Part shown: piece after piece, positions 43,921 to 52,308 of the stretch
How positions within the stretch are numbered: position 1 is the first letter of the stretch
How the letters are laid out: each line of letters opens with the position of its first letter
Source of the DNA: Acidovorax radicis
GTDB lineage: Bacteria; Pseudomonadota; Gammaproteobacteria; Burkholderiales; Burkholderiaceae_C
DNA length: 64,000 bases
Reading direction: 5' to 3'
Assembly (NCBI RefSeq): GCF_020510705.1
Contig: NZ_CP075184.1
Span: forward strand, 248,001-312,000
The notes under the pieces: generated by a model
Told to the model about the DNA's origin: nothing
The model's database searches: none
Seen by the model: only the letters and a program-made list of their open reading frames with translations
Position numbers and translations under genes: made by a program

Positions 43921-44910
43921 TTAGGACTCTGCGGTGAAGCCGATCTTCTTGATCAGCGGACCCCAGCTGTCGTACTCGGCCTTTTGCCAGCGGGCCTGTT
44001 CTTCAGGGGTGGAGCCATGGGGCATCAGGCCCACGATGGCCAGGCTGTCGATGACCGACTTTTCTTTCAGCGCAGCGTTGATGGCGGCGTTGGCAGCCGC
44101 AATCACCGGCTTGGGCGTGGCGGCCGGGGCGTAGAAGCCGAACCATTCTTCGGTGGTCAGCTCGGGGAAGCCTTGTTCGGCGAACGTGGGCACATCCGGC
44201 ACGTAGATGGAGCGCTTGGGGCCCGAGGTGGCCAGGATGCGCAGCTTGCCGGCCTTGTAGTTGGCGATGAAGTCACCGTGCGGCGTGACCATGGCAGCCA
44301 CCTGGCCGCCCACCACGTCCGTCACGCCAGGGATGGAGCCACGGTAGGGCACGTGGCGCAGGTCCACGCCGCTGTTGATGCCCAGCAGCGCGCCCAAAAA
44401 GTGGGGCGTGGAGCCCGCGCCGGGCGAGCCGTAGCTGGCGTCCTTGGGGTTGGCCTTGGCCCAGGCCAGGAAGTCCTTCACCGTCTTCACGCTGGCGGGC
44501 ACCATGGGGCCCACGGCCAGGCCGTGGTGCATGATGGCCGCGATCGACACGGGCGCGAAGTCCTTGTCGGTGTAGTTCATCTTGCTGTAGATGTGCGGGT
44601 AGTTGGCCAGGGCCGATACCTGCGCCACGGCCAGCACCGAGCCGTCAGCGGGCGCAGCTTTGAGCGTCTCCAGCGCAATGCGGCCGCCTGCGCCGGGCTT
44701 GTTTTCCACCACGCCTGGGTTCTTGCTGAACGCGCTGCCGGCCCACTTCTCAGCCACGCGGCGGGCCACGGTGTCGCCCGAGCTGCCGGCGGGGAAGCCG
44801 AAATACACCTTCACCTGGTCCACCTGGGCGTTGGCGGCAAAGGGGTGGAAGGCGCCCAGTGCGGCGCTGGCGCCAAGGGCCTGAACAAATTGACGGCGGG
44901 TGGTGGTCAT
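43921..44910 (-). CDS. Bug-family (tripartite tricarboxylate type) solute receptor
   Basis: A 329-residue periplasmic receptor of the Bug/TctC family, expanded in Bordetella and Comamonadaceae. A twin-arginine-like signal (TTTRRQFVQALG, cleaved near ANA-QV) is followed by VKVYFGFPAGSSGDTVARRV, NKPGAGGRIALETL and the GSPGAGSTPHFLGALL block that defines the fold. Receptors of this type bind small carboxylates or aromatic acids. No TctA/TctB membrane genes are near, as is common for orphan Bug proteins. Its place among phenylpropanoid genes suggests it binds a hydroxycinnamate or product. Confidence 0.9.
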   Translation of the reverse strand: MTTTRRQFVQALGASAALGAFHPFAANAQVDQVKVYFGFPAGSSGDTVARRVAEKWAGSAFSKNPGVVENKPGAGGRIALETLKAAPADGSVLAVAQVSALANYPHIYSKMNYTDKDFAPVSIAAIMHHGLAVGPMVPASVKTVKDFLAWAKANPKDASYGSPGAGSTPHFLGALLGINSGVDLRHVPYRGSIPGVTDVVGGQVAAMVTPHGDFIANYKAGKLRILATSGPKRSIYVPDVPTFAEQGFPELTTEEWFGFYAPAATPKPVIAAANAAINAALKEKSVIDSLAIVGLMPHGSTPEEQARWQKAEYDSWGPLIKKIGFTAES

Positions 44911-45008
44911 GCTGATGTCTCCTGGTGTGTGTCTGACGGAAATCTCGGGGGGCAAGCCGGGGCGCTTGCGCGCCCTCTTGTTATTGATGGGTGTGTGGCG
45001 CCGATTGT

Positions 45009-45794
45009 TTACCGGGGCGCCATGCGCAAGGCACCGTCCAGGCGAATGACTTCGCCGTTCAGGTGGCCGTTGGTCACGATATGGCAAGCCAGCTCGGCAA
45101 ACTCTTCGGGTTTGCCCAGGCGTGGCGGGAAGGGGATGCTGGCCGCCAGCGACTGCTGCACGGCCTCGGGCAGCTCCTTCATCAGCGGCGTGGCAAACAG
45201 GCCGGGCGCCACGGTGCACACGCGGATGGCGTGCTGTGCCAGGTCGCGCGCCATGGGCAGCGTCATGCCGGCCAGGCCCGCCTTGGATGCGCTGTAGGCC
45301 TGCTGGCCCACCTGGCCGTCAAAGGCGGCGACGGAGGCGGTGAACATCATCACGCCGCGCTCGCCGTTGTCCAGCACCGGCAGCTTGCTGCAGGCGGCCG
45401 CAAACAGGCGGCTCACGTTGTAGGTGCCGATCAGGTTGATATTGACCACGCGCACAAAGTCTTCGAGCGGTGCCGCGCTGCCGTCGCGCTGCACCACGCG
45501 CTTGGCGCTGCCGATGCCGGCCACGTTCATGAGGATGCGGGCGGGGCCGTGGGCTGCGGCGGCCTTCTCCAGCGCTGCCGTCACGCTGGCGGCGTCGGTG
45601 ATGTCGCAGGGGCAGGCCACGGCGCAGCCGTTGCCAAATTCGGCGCTGATTGCCGCCGCGACTTTTTCGGCCAACTCGGCATTGCGGTCGAGCACAGCCA
45701 CCTTGGCGCCCAGGCGGGCGAGTTCGCGTGCGGTGGCCTCGCCGAGGCCCGATGCGCCGCCGGTCACGAGGGCGGCTTGTCCTTGAATCTGCAT
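45009..45794 (-). CDS. SDR, 3-hydroxyacyl-CoA dehydrogenase type II-like
   Basis: A 261-residue SDR. TGGASGLGEATARELA binds NAD near residue 12, NVAGIGSAKRV and the catalytic YSASKAGLAG are present, and the C-terminal ACHIVTNGHLNGEVIRLDGALR is typical of HADH-II-like members. This fits oxidation of a 3-hydroxyacyl-CoA, the step after the enoyl-CoA hydratase encoded at 47845. It is 29 bases downstream of the CoA synthase gene, thus in the same operon. Confidence 0.9.
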   Translation of the reverse strand: MQIQGQAALVTGGASGLGEATARELARLGAKVAVLDRNAELAEKVAAAISAEFGNGCAVACPCDITDAASVTAALEKAAAAHGPARILMNVAGIGSAKRVVQRDGSAAPLEDFVRVVNINLIGTYNVSRLFAAACSKLPVLDNGERGVMMFTASVAAFDGQVGQQAYSASKAGLAGMTLPMARDLAQHAIRVCTVAPGLFATPLMKELPEAVQQSLAASIPFPPRLGKPEEFAELACHIVTNGHLNGEVIRLDGALRMAPR

Positions 45795-45823
45795 GGTGGG
45801 TCTGTCCTGTTCGGGGTGGGGTT

Positions 45824-47701
45824 TCAGGCGCCGGGCTTGAGGATGCCCGGTGCCGAGTCGTCGTGCAAGGCCGTGACGAGCGCATCGCGGTGCTTGAGCA
45901 CGGCACGCTGGTTGACGGAGCCCTTGTCGGTGATCTCGCCCTTGTCGATGGAGGGCGGCTCGGCCATCAGCAGCGCGCGGGCCACGCGGCTGGCGCTGCC
46001 GGTGGCCTCGCGGGCCAGCCCGTCCAGCACGGCCTCGATGCGCTGGCGCACGGCGGGGTGGGTCACCACGTCGGCCCAGGGGGCGTCCGGGCCCAGGCCC
46101 GCAGCTTCCGCCACGGCGCGGCAGGCGGGGGAGGGGAACAGCAGGGCGCCGACTTCCTTCATGTTCAGGCCGGTGAGCACCACGTCCTGGATGTAGGGCG
46201 CGCCCGCCACGATGATCTTGGCGCGCATGGGGCCCACGCTCACGAAGGTGCCGGTGGAGAGCTTGAAGTCCTCGGCAATGCGGCCGTCAAACGCCAGGCC
46301 CCGGTGGATGTTGTTCTCGTCAATCCACTTCACGGCGTCGCCGGTGCACAGGTAGCCTTCGTCGTCAAACGCGTCGCGCGTGGCGGCGTCGGAGCGCCAG
46401 TAGCCGGGCGTGACGTTGGGGCCGCGGTAGCGAACCTCGGTCTTGCCGTCCACCTCCACCAGCTTGAGCACCATGCCGGGCACGGGCGCGCCGATGTGGC
46501 CGGAGCGCACGTCGGGGCTGTTGCAGAACATGGCCGAGGGGGCGGATTCCGTCATCCCCAGGCCCGTGCACATCACGATGCGCTCGCCAATGGCGGCCTC
46601 TTGCGTGGCGTGCAGGCTGTCCCACACGGGCTGGGCCAGGCCGGCGCCCGAGTAGAAGAACAGGCGCACGCGCGACAGCAGGTTGGCGCGCAGCTGGGCG
46701 TCGGTCTTCATGGCCTCGGCAATCATTTCAAAGCCGGTGGGCACGTTGAAGTACACCGTGGGTGCGATCTCGCGCAGGTTGCGCAGGGTCTCGCCAATCA
46801 GTGCGGCCGTGGGCTTGCCGTCGTCGATGTACAGCGTGCCGCCATGCATCATCGTGAGGCCGAAGTTGTGGTTGCTGCCGAAGGTGTGGTTCCACGGCAG
46901 CCAGTCCACCAGCACGGGCGGGGCCTCGGCCAGCACGGGCAGCGACAGCGTGATCTGCTGCAGGTTGGCGCACCACATGCGCTGGGTGTTGATGACCGGC
47001 TTGGGCATCTTGGTGGAGCCGCTGGTGAACAGGAACTTCACGATGGTGCCGGGGCCGGTGGCGTGCATGGCCGCGTCCACCGCCGGGGTGGCGGTGGTGT
47101 GGCGCAGGCTCTGGAAGGTGCCGGCCTTGCGGCCCTCCAGCGCGCCCTGGGCCAGGATCACTTCGACATCGGCCGCCACGGTGGCTGCGATGGCCTTGCC
47201 GTAGCGTGCGCCGTCGGCGGCAAACACCAGGCCGGGGGTGAGGGTGTCGATGACGTGGCGCAGCTTGTCGTAGTCCTGGCTTACGGTGGCGTAGGCGGGC
47301 GACACGGGGCAGTAGGGCACACCGGCGTAAATGCAGCCCAGCGCCAGCAGCGCGTGTTCGACAGTGTTCTCGCTCAGCACCACCACTGGGCGCTCGGCGT
47401 TCAGGCCCCGGTCCAGCAGGGCCTGGCCGATGCTGCGCGCGGCGTCGAGTGCCTGGGCGTAGTTCACGTGTTGCCAGTCGCCTGTCTTGCCCTCGCCCAG
47501 TGGCTCGCGCCGCGCCAGAAAGCTGTGGTCGGGCGTAGCCTCGGCCCAGTGCACCAGGTAGTCCGTCACGCGCCGGGCAAAGGCGCCCAGGGGCAGGTTG
47601 GCCTGCAGGTAACGCACGCCCGGTGCACCGTCGCGCAGGCTGACGCGGGTCACGCCGAAGCTCACGGGGCGGTAGCGGGCGGTGGATATAGCGGCAGTCA
47701 T
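45824..47701 (-). CDS. fcs: Feruloyl-CoA synthase-like AMP-forming ligase
   Basis: A 625-residue ligase resembling feruloyl-CoA synthase, which activates hydroxycinnamates for side-chain shortening. Motifs include the phosphate loop FTSGSTKMPKPV, WLPWNHTFGSNHNFGL, GLGMTESAPSAMF, and the late GRIAEDFKLSTGTFVSVGP that marks the Fcs subgroup. GGAG stands just before the ATG at 47701. It is transcribed after the enoyl-CoA hydratase gene and before the SDR. The substrate may be ferulate, p-coumarate or a hydro derivative. Confidence 0.88.
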   Translation of the reverse strand: MTAAISTARYRPVSFGVTRVSLRDGAPGVRYLQANLPLGAFARRVTDYLVHWAEATPDHSFLARREPLGEGKTGDWQHVNYAQALDAARSIGQALLDRGLNAERPVVVLSENTVEHALLALGCIYAGVPYCPVSPAYATVSQDYDKLRHVIDTLTPGLVFAADGARYGKAIAATVAADVEVILAQGALEGRKAGTFQSLRHTTATPAVDAAMHATGPGTIVKFLFTSGSTKMPKPVINTQRMWCANLQQITLSLPVLAEAPPVLVDWLPWNHTFGSNHNFGLTMMHGGTLYIDDGKPTAALIGETLRNLREIAPTVYFNVPTGFEMIAEAMKTDAQLRANLLSRVRLFFYSGAGLAQPVWDSLHATQEAAIGERIVMCTGLGMTESAPSAMFCNSPDVRSGHIGAPVPGMVLKLVEVDGKTEVRYRGPNVTPGYWRSDAATRDAFDDEGYLCTGDAVKWIDENNIHRGLAFDGRIAEDFKLSTGTFVSVGPMRAKIIVAGAPYIQDVVLTGLNMKEVGALLFPSPACRAVAEAAGLGPDAPWADVVTHPAVRQRIEAVLDGLAREATGSASRVARALLMAEPPSIDKGEITDKGSVNQRAVLKHRDALVTALHDDSAPGILKPGA

Positions 47702-47756
47702 TGTTCTTGTCTCCAAATCGTTCTAGTGCGCTGCGTTTGAGTGGGGCGCGGCCCAG

Positions 47757-47844
47757 GCCCGCGGGCGCCTGGCAAGGGCTGCCCGGCGGCGAGGGCGTCG
47801 TCCCCATCCCCGCTCAGCGAGAGGAGGGGACGCGGCGCTGCCGC
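47757..47844 (-). repeat. GGGGGACGACGCCC-type repeat, copy 3
   Basis: Starting at the enoyl-CoA hydratase stop on the minus strand: CCCCCTGAGCGGCAGCGCCG, then CGTCCCCTCCTC, a hairpin, and GGGGACGACGCCCTCGCCG. It resembles copy 1 along most of its length. Here it lies inside the presumed operon before fcs. Confidence 0.6.
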
Positions 47845-48630
47845 TCAGGGGGCGGGCTTCACCTTCGCGGCGCGCCCCTCGAGGAAGTCGGCCAGGCGGG
47901 ACTTGGCTTCCGGGGCGCTCTGGGCAATCGCGGCCATCATGGCTTCGGTGAAGAAGCCTTGGTCGGCAGGCTGCTCAGCAATGCGCGGCAGCGCGTGCAT
48001 CAGGGCGTAGTTGGTCAGTGGCGCGTTCTGCGCCACGCGCACGGCCAGCTCGTAGGCCTTGTCAAACGCCTGGCCTTCGGGCACGAGGTACTGGGCAAAG
48101 CCCACCTTCTCGCCGTCTTGCGCGTTGTAGACGCGGCCGGTGAGCATCATGTCTGTCATGCGCGCGGCGCCGATGAGCTTGGGGATGCGCACCGCACCGC
48201 CGCCGCCCACGAAGATGCCGCGCGAGCCCTCGGGCAGCGCGTAGAAGGTGGATGCATCGGCCACGCGGATGTGGCAGGCGCTGGCCAGCTCGAGCCCACC
48301 GCCCACCACGGCGCCATGCAGCGCGGCGATGACGGGCACGGGGCCGAACTGCACGCGCTCCAGCGCGGCATGCCACATGCGCGAGTGGTGCAGGCCCTGG
48401 CCGGCGTCGCGTTCTTTCAGCTCCGACAGGTCGAGCCCGGCGCAGAAGTGGGGGCCCTCGCCGTCAATGACGGCGGCACGCACGGTGCCGGGCATTTTTT
48501 CGAACAGGTCGCGCAGCGCCAGGATCAGGCCGTCGTTGAGCGCGTTGCGCTTGGCGCTGCGCGTGAGGCGGATCACGGCAACTTCCTGCTCGTCGCCGCG
48601 CAGCTCGAAATGGATGTCTGGATGGATCAT
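47845..48630 (-). CDS. Enoyl-CoA hydratase/isomerase family protein
   Basis: A 261-residue crotonase. HFCAGLDLSELKERDAG and the oxyanion-hole block ALHGAVVGGGLELASACHIRVAD, separated here as two pieces of one site, are typical; the glutamates used for water addition are replaceable in this branch, so hydratase, isomerase or aldol-type action is possible. It heads the minus-strand operon hydratase-fcs-SDR. The palindrome at 48648-48680 lies 18 bases before its start and is probably where the MarR regulator acts. Confidence 0.9.
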   Translation of the reverse strand: MIHPDIHFELRGDEQEVAVIRLTRSAKRNALNDGLILALRDLFEKMPGTVRAAVIDGEGPHFCAGLDLSELKERDAGQGLHHSRMWHAALERVQFGPVPVIAALHGAVVGGGLELASACHIRVADASTFYALPEGSRGIFVGGGGAVRIPKLIGAARMTDMMLTGRVYNAQDGEKVGFAQYLVPEGQAFDKAYELAVRVAQNAPLTNYALMHALPRIAEQPADQGFFTEAMMAAIAQSAPEAKSRLADFLEGRAAKVKPAP

Positions 48631-48647
48631 GAAGGCTTTCTAGATGG

Positions 48648-48680
48648 TTGAATTGTGGTTATAGTTCATAATCAATTCAA
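48648..48680. promoter_or_regulatory. Candidate MarR operator, TTGAATTG-N17-CAATTCAA
   Basis: Perfect 8-base arms (48648-48655 and 48673-48680) enclose a smaller imperfect palindrome, TTAT-N5-ATAA. It is in the divergent promoter between the hydratase operon and the amidohydrolase gene. CAGTAC-type motifs at 48703, 48729 (inverted) and 48752 lie beyond it. Confidence 0.6.
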
Positions 48681-48789
48681 GCAAGTACGCTCTGTTTTTC
48701 GTCAGTACTTACCCTTGATCTGCATCATGTACTGTGGTGCGCAATCACGGACAGTACGGCGCAAAAGCAAGCCAACCCAGGAGACACGC

Positions 48790-49677
48790 ATGGACCACGC
48801 CAATCTGATTGCCATCGACATCCACACGCACGCCGAGGTGAGCTGCTGGAACCCGTTCGACAACTACGGCGAGGAATACGACCGCGCCGCCGACAAGTAC
48901 TTCAAGAACGGCCGCCGCCCCACCATTGCCGAGACGGTGGCGTACTACCGCGAGCAGAAGATTGGCCTGGTGATGTTCACCGTGGACGCCGAGTCCAAGA
49001 TGGGCCGCCGCCGCATCCCCAACGAAGAGATCGCCGAGGCCGCCAAGGCCAACAGCGACATGATGACGGCCTTCGCCAGCATCGACCCGCACAAGGGCAA
49101 GATGGGCGCACGCGAGGCCCGCCGCCTGATCGAAGAGTTCGGTATCAAGGGCTTCAAGTTCCACCCCACGGTGCAGGCCTACCACCCCTACGACAAGATG
49201 GCCTGGCCCATCTACGAAGTGATTGCCGAATACGGCATGCCCGCCATCTTTCATACCGGCCACAGCGGTATCGGCAGCGGCATGCGCTGCGGCGGCGGCT
49301 TGCGGCTGGAGTACAGCAACCCCATGCACCTGGACGATGTGGCCATCGACTTCCCCGACATGCAGATCGTGATGGCCCACCCGAGTTTTCCGTGGCAGGA
49401 CGAGGCATTGAGCGTGGCCACGCACAAGCCCAATGTGTGGATCGACCTGTCGGGCTGGAGCCCCAAGTACTTTCCCAAGCAGCTGGTGCAGTACGCCAAC
49501 ACGCTGCTCAAAGACCGCATCCTGTTCGGCAGCGACTACCCGCTCATCACGCCCGAACGCTGGATGAAGGACTTCCAGGAAGCAGGCTTCAAGCCCGAGG
49601 TCATGCCCGGCATCCTCAAGGGCAATGCGGTGCGGTTGCTGGGGCTGGACAAGCCCCAGGCGGTGGCTGCCGCTTGA
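48790..49677 (+). CDS. Amidohydrolase-2 family (decarboxylase/hydrolase) protein
   Basis: A 295-residue TIM-barrel metal enzyme of the amidohydrolase-2 family, which includes aromatic decarboxylases and lactonase-like hydrolases. Metal ligands: HTHAE at the start, HTGHSG, MAHPSFPWQDEAL and FGSDYPLITPERW near the end. The ATG at 48790 has AGGAGA ahead. It is divergent from the feruloyl-CoA-type operon with a shared palindrome, which suggests it processes a product of that pathway. Exact reaction unknown. Confidence 0.85.
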   Translation: MDHANLIAIDIHTHAEVSCWNPFDNYGEEYDRAADKYFKNGRRPTIAETVAYYREQKIGLVMFTVDAESKMGRRRIPNEEIAEAAKANSDMMTAFASIDPHKGKMGAREARRLIEEFGIKGFKFHPTVQAYHPYDKMAWPIYEVIAEYGMPAIFHTGHSGIGSGMRCGGGLRLEYSNPMHLDDVAIDFPDMQIVMAHPSFPWQDEALSVATHKPNVWIDLSGWSPKYFPKQLVQYANTLLKDRILFGSDYPLITPERWMKDFQEAGFKPEVMPGILKGNAVRLLGLDKPQAVAAA

Positions 49678-49705
49678 TACAGCCAGGCCCGCTGCGGCCG
49701 CCTGG

Positions 49706-50224
49706 TCAGTCGTAGACCTTTTGCAGCAGGCGGATTAGCGTCTTGCGCTCGGTGGCCGTGAGGCGGGCCGTGGCGTCTTCCTCAAGGTGCGCGGCGGTCT
49801 GCTCTGCCTGTGCCGTCAACTCCACGCCTTGAGGGGTGAGGTGCACCCCCATGGCGCGTCCGTCGCTGGGGTGGGGGCGGCGCTCGATCAGGCCGCGCCG
49901 CTCCAGCGAGGCAATCAGCCCCACCATGTTGGGCGGCAGCACGTTGAGCGTGGCGCACAGTTGGCGTGACGTAACGCCGGGGTTGTGCGCCACCAGCGAG
50001 AGCACCGAAAAATCCACCACCTTGAGCCCATACACCGCCATGCGCTGCATGAACACGTCAATGATGGACAGCGATGCACGGCGCGCGTTGTAGCCCACCA
50101 GCGTACGCAGATAACTGGTGCTGACCGCATCCACCGACTGGCCAGGCGCGACAGCATCCGGTTGCGCGCACGCTGGGGCATCGGGCAGGGGAAGGGGGGG
50201 CAATAGACGGGTGCGGGGGGCCAT
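49706..50224 (-). CDS. MarR-family regulator
   Basis: A 172-residue MarR repressor. After a Pro-rich start (about 1-25) the winged HTH shows FSVLSLVAHNPGVTSRQLC and NVLPPNMVGLIASLERRGLI, then RRPHPSDGRAMGVHLTPQG for the wing. MarR proteins commonly control hydroxycinnamate genes by sensing CoA thioesters (FerC, CouR). It converges on the amidohydrolase at the cluster edge, and the palindrome at 48648 is a suitable site. The ATG at 50224 is likely; one at 50254 is also in frame. Confidence 0.87.
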   Translation of the reverse strand: MAPRTRLLPPLPLPDAPACAQPDAVAPGQSVDAVSTSYLRTLVGYNARRASLSIIDVFMQRMAVYGLKVVDFSVLSLVAHNPGVTSRQLCATLNVLPPNMVGLIASLERRGLIERRPHPSDGRAMGVHLTPQGVELTAQAEQTAAHLEEDATARLTATERKTLIRLLQKVYD

Positions 50225-50309
50225 GGGGTTGAAGGGGCGGCGGTGCAGAGGCACCCCGTGCGACGATTTTAATGAAATTGGCCTGCAGGCGAGATTGATC
50301 TAGCGCGGG

Positions 50310-50328
50310 TAGCTATCAAAAAGGTAGC
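50310..50328. repeat. GCGCTT-hairpin repeat, partial copy H
   Basis: Only AGCTATCAAAAAGGTAGCT remains of the family, in the 181-base gap between the MarR gene and the LysR gene. No other element is visible in the gap. Confidence 0.35.
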
Positions 50329-50405
50329 TCCTTCGCCGCTCCCCTTCACCTCACCTCGTCTGTCATGGCCTGGCGAGCTTCCGTGAGCGAAGCGACACCC
50401 CACCT

Positions 50406-51308
50406 TCACACCAGGCGAGCCTGAACCACCTTGGCGAGCCAGTCCATCACCACCCGCACCCGCTGGGGCAGGTGGCGCCGGTGGGCATACAGCAGCGTGA
50501 CGGGCATGGGCGGCGGAGGGTGTGCGGTCAGCACGGGCACCAGCAGGCCTTGCTCCACCAGGTCTTGTGCACCCAGGAGCGGCACCTGGATCAGGCCCAG
50601 CCCCGCAAGGCAGGCGCCCAGATAGGCTTCGGCGCTGTTCACGGTGACGCGGCCTGCCATGGGCAAGAAGGCGGCGTTGCCGCCCTCCATCACCTCAAAC
50701 CCTGCCGAGCGGGTGCCCAGGGTGCTTACGTAATGCACCAGTTCGTGCTGCGCCAAGTCGTCCAGCGTGCTCGGTGTGCCCCTTTGGGCCAGATAGCTGG
50801 GGCTGGCGCAGGTGGCCACCCGCACATGGCCCAGTGGCCGCGCCACCAGCCCGGGTTCGGCCACCGGGCCCACGCGGATCACGCAGTCAAACCCCTCGCG
50901 TACCAGGTCCACGCGGCGGTCGGTGCTGCTCACTTCCACCTCCAGCTGCGGGTGGCGCTGCAGCAGTTCAGGCAGTGCTGGCAACACCATGTGGCGCGCC
51001 ACGCCCGTAGACATGTCAATGCGCACCCGGCCGCGCAGCGCCGTGCCCTCGGGCTGGTGGAACATGGCTTGCAGCTCGTCCACATCGTCCAGCAGGTCCT
51101 TGCACCGGTCGTGATAGGCCTGCCCGTCCTGGGTGAGCTGCACGCGCCGCGTGGTGCGGTGCAGCAGGCGCGTGCCCAGCTGGGCCTCCAGCTGCTGCAC
51201 CGCCAGGGAGGCGCTGGCTTTGGGAATGCCCAGCACCTGCGCCGCCTGTGTGAAGCTGCTCAGCTCTGCCACGCGGGCGAAGATTTGCATCTGATCGAGA
51301 GGGTTCAT
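50406..51308 (-). CDS. LysR-family transcriptional regulator
   Basis: A 300-residue LysR-type regulator. HTH: SSFTQAAQVLGIPKASASLA, then LLHRTTRRVQLTQDG; effector domain from about 90 with FDCVIRVGPV and VNSAEAYLGACLAGLGLIQVP. It matches the AaeR/DmlR-like subgroup. The ATG at 51308 starts MNPLDQMQIFARV; longer open frame exists upstream but crosses the palindrome and promoter region. It is divergent from the SDR at 51436, which it should control. Confidence 0.9.
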   Translation of the reverse strand: MNPLDQMQIFARVAELSSFTQAAQVLGIPKASASLAVQQLEAQLGTRLLHRTTRRVQLTQDGQAYHDRCKDLLDDVDELQAMFHQPEGTALRGRVRIDMSTGVARHMVLPALPELLQRHPQLEVEVSSTDRRVDLVREGFDCVIRVGPVAEPGLVARPLGHVRVATCASPSYLAQRGTPSTLDDLAQHELVHYVSTLGTRSAGFEVMEGGNAAFLPMAGRVTVNSAEAYLGACLAGLGLIQVPLLGAQDLVEQGLLVPVLTAHPPPPMPVTLLYAHRRHLPQRVRVVMDWLAKVVQARLV

Positions 51309-51318
51309 TGTTTTCAAT

Positions 51319-51339
51319 AATTGGACAATCAATCCAATT
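51319..51339. promoter_or_regulatory. Candidate LysR operator, AATTGGA-N7-TCCAATT
   Basis: Perfect 7-base arms make a 21-base palindrome 11 bases upstream of the LysR start and about 97 before the SDR start. It contains the T-N11-A core of LysR sites. Autorepression and activation of the SDR gene are expected from this layout. Confidence 0.6.
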
Positions 51340-51435
51340 TTGCGCTGTTTATCCGGTGGATGGATGTCAATAAAGTGCCCATCTGTTCCGGCCACGTTGG
51401 GTGGCCGGGCGTATGACACCCCCAAGGATTCAGCC

Positions 51436-52221
51436 ATGACATCAGCTTCCACTTCTTCAAATCCGGTGGCCTCCATCGTTCTCATTACCGGCGGCAGCCG
51501 GGGCCTGGGCCGCAGCGCGGCACTGGCCGCCGCCCGCAGCGGCATCGACGTGGTGCTGACCTATCTGAAGCAATCCACCGAAGCGCAAACCGTGGTGGCC
51601 GAGATCGAACGCCTGGGCCGCCGTGCCGTGGCCCTGCCGCTGGACGTGGGCAACGTGCGCAGTTTTGAGGGGTTTGCCGGCGAGCTGGCGCAGGCCCTGA
51701 AGACCCACTGGCAACGCGAGCGGTTTGATTTTCTGGTCAACAACGCTGGCATGGGCGTGCATGCCCCGATCACCGACACCACCGAAGCGCAGTTCGACGC
51801 GCTGGTGAATGTGCATCTGAAGGGGGTGTTTTTTCTCACGCAGCAATTGCTGCCGTTGATGAACGATGGCGGACGCATCCTGAATTTTTCGTCGGGCCTG
51901 GCGCGTTTTGCCTTGCCGGGCTACGGCGCCTACGCAGCCATGAAGGGCGCTATCGAGGTGCTGAGCCGCTACCTGGCCAAAGAGTTGGGCCCGCGCGGCA
52001 TCGCCGTGAATGTGGTGGCCCCTGGTGCCATCGAAACCGACTTTGGCGGCGGCGCCGTGCGTGACAACGCCGAGCTCAATGCCTACGTGGCTACCCACAC
52101 CGCACTGGGCCGTGTGGGCCAGCCCGAAGACATTGGCCCGCTGGTGGCAGCCCTGCTGCAACCGGCCACACGCTGGGTCAACGCACAGCGCATTGAAGCG
52201 TCGGGTGGCATGTTTCTTTGA
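51436..52221 (+). CDS. SDR-family oxidoreductase
   Basis: A 261-residue classical [22 protein letters not shown] binds NADP near residue 19, NNAGMGVHAPI and the catalytic YAAMKGAIEVLS are present; the ending RIEASGGMFL is standard. AAGGA precedes the ATG at 51436. It is divergent from a LysR regulator with a palindromic operator between, a common two-gene module for inducible detoxification or aldehyde reduction. The substrate is unknown. Confidence 0.9.
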   Translation: MTSASTSSNPVASIVLITGGSRGLGRSAALAAARSGIDVVLTYLKQSTEAQTVVAEIERLGRRAVALPLDVGNVRSFEGFAGELAQALKTHWQRERFDFLVNNAGMGVHAPITDTTEAQFDALVNVHLKGVFFLTQQLLPLMNDGGRILNFSSGLARFALPGYGAYAAMKGAIEVLSRYLAKELGPRGIAVNVVAPGAIETDFGGGAVRDNAELNAYVATHTALGRVGQPEDIGPLVAALLQPATRWVNAQRIEASGGMFL

Positions 52222-52308
52222 GCCTGGGGTGAGGGCCGCCACGGGCGCGCAGGCAACACCAGGCCGGTCGCACGGGTCTGCAGCAGCCTTCAGAACGTGT
52301 TCACGATC

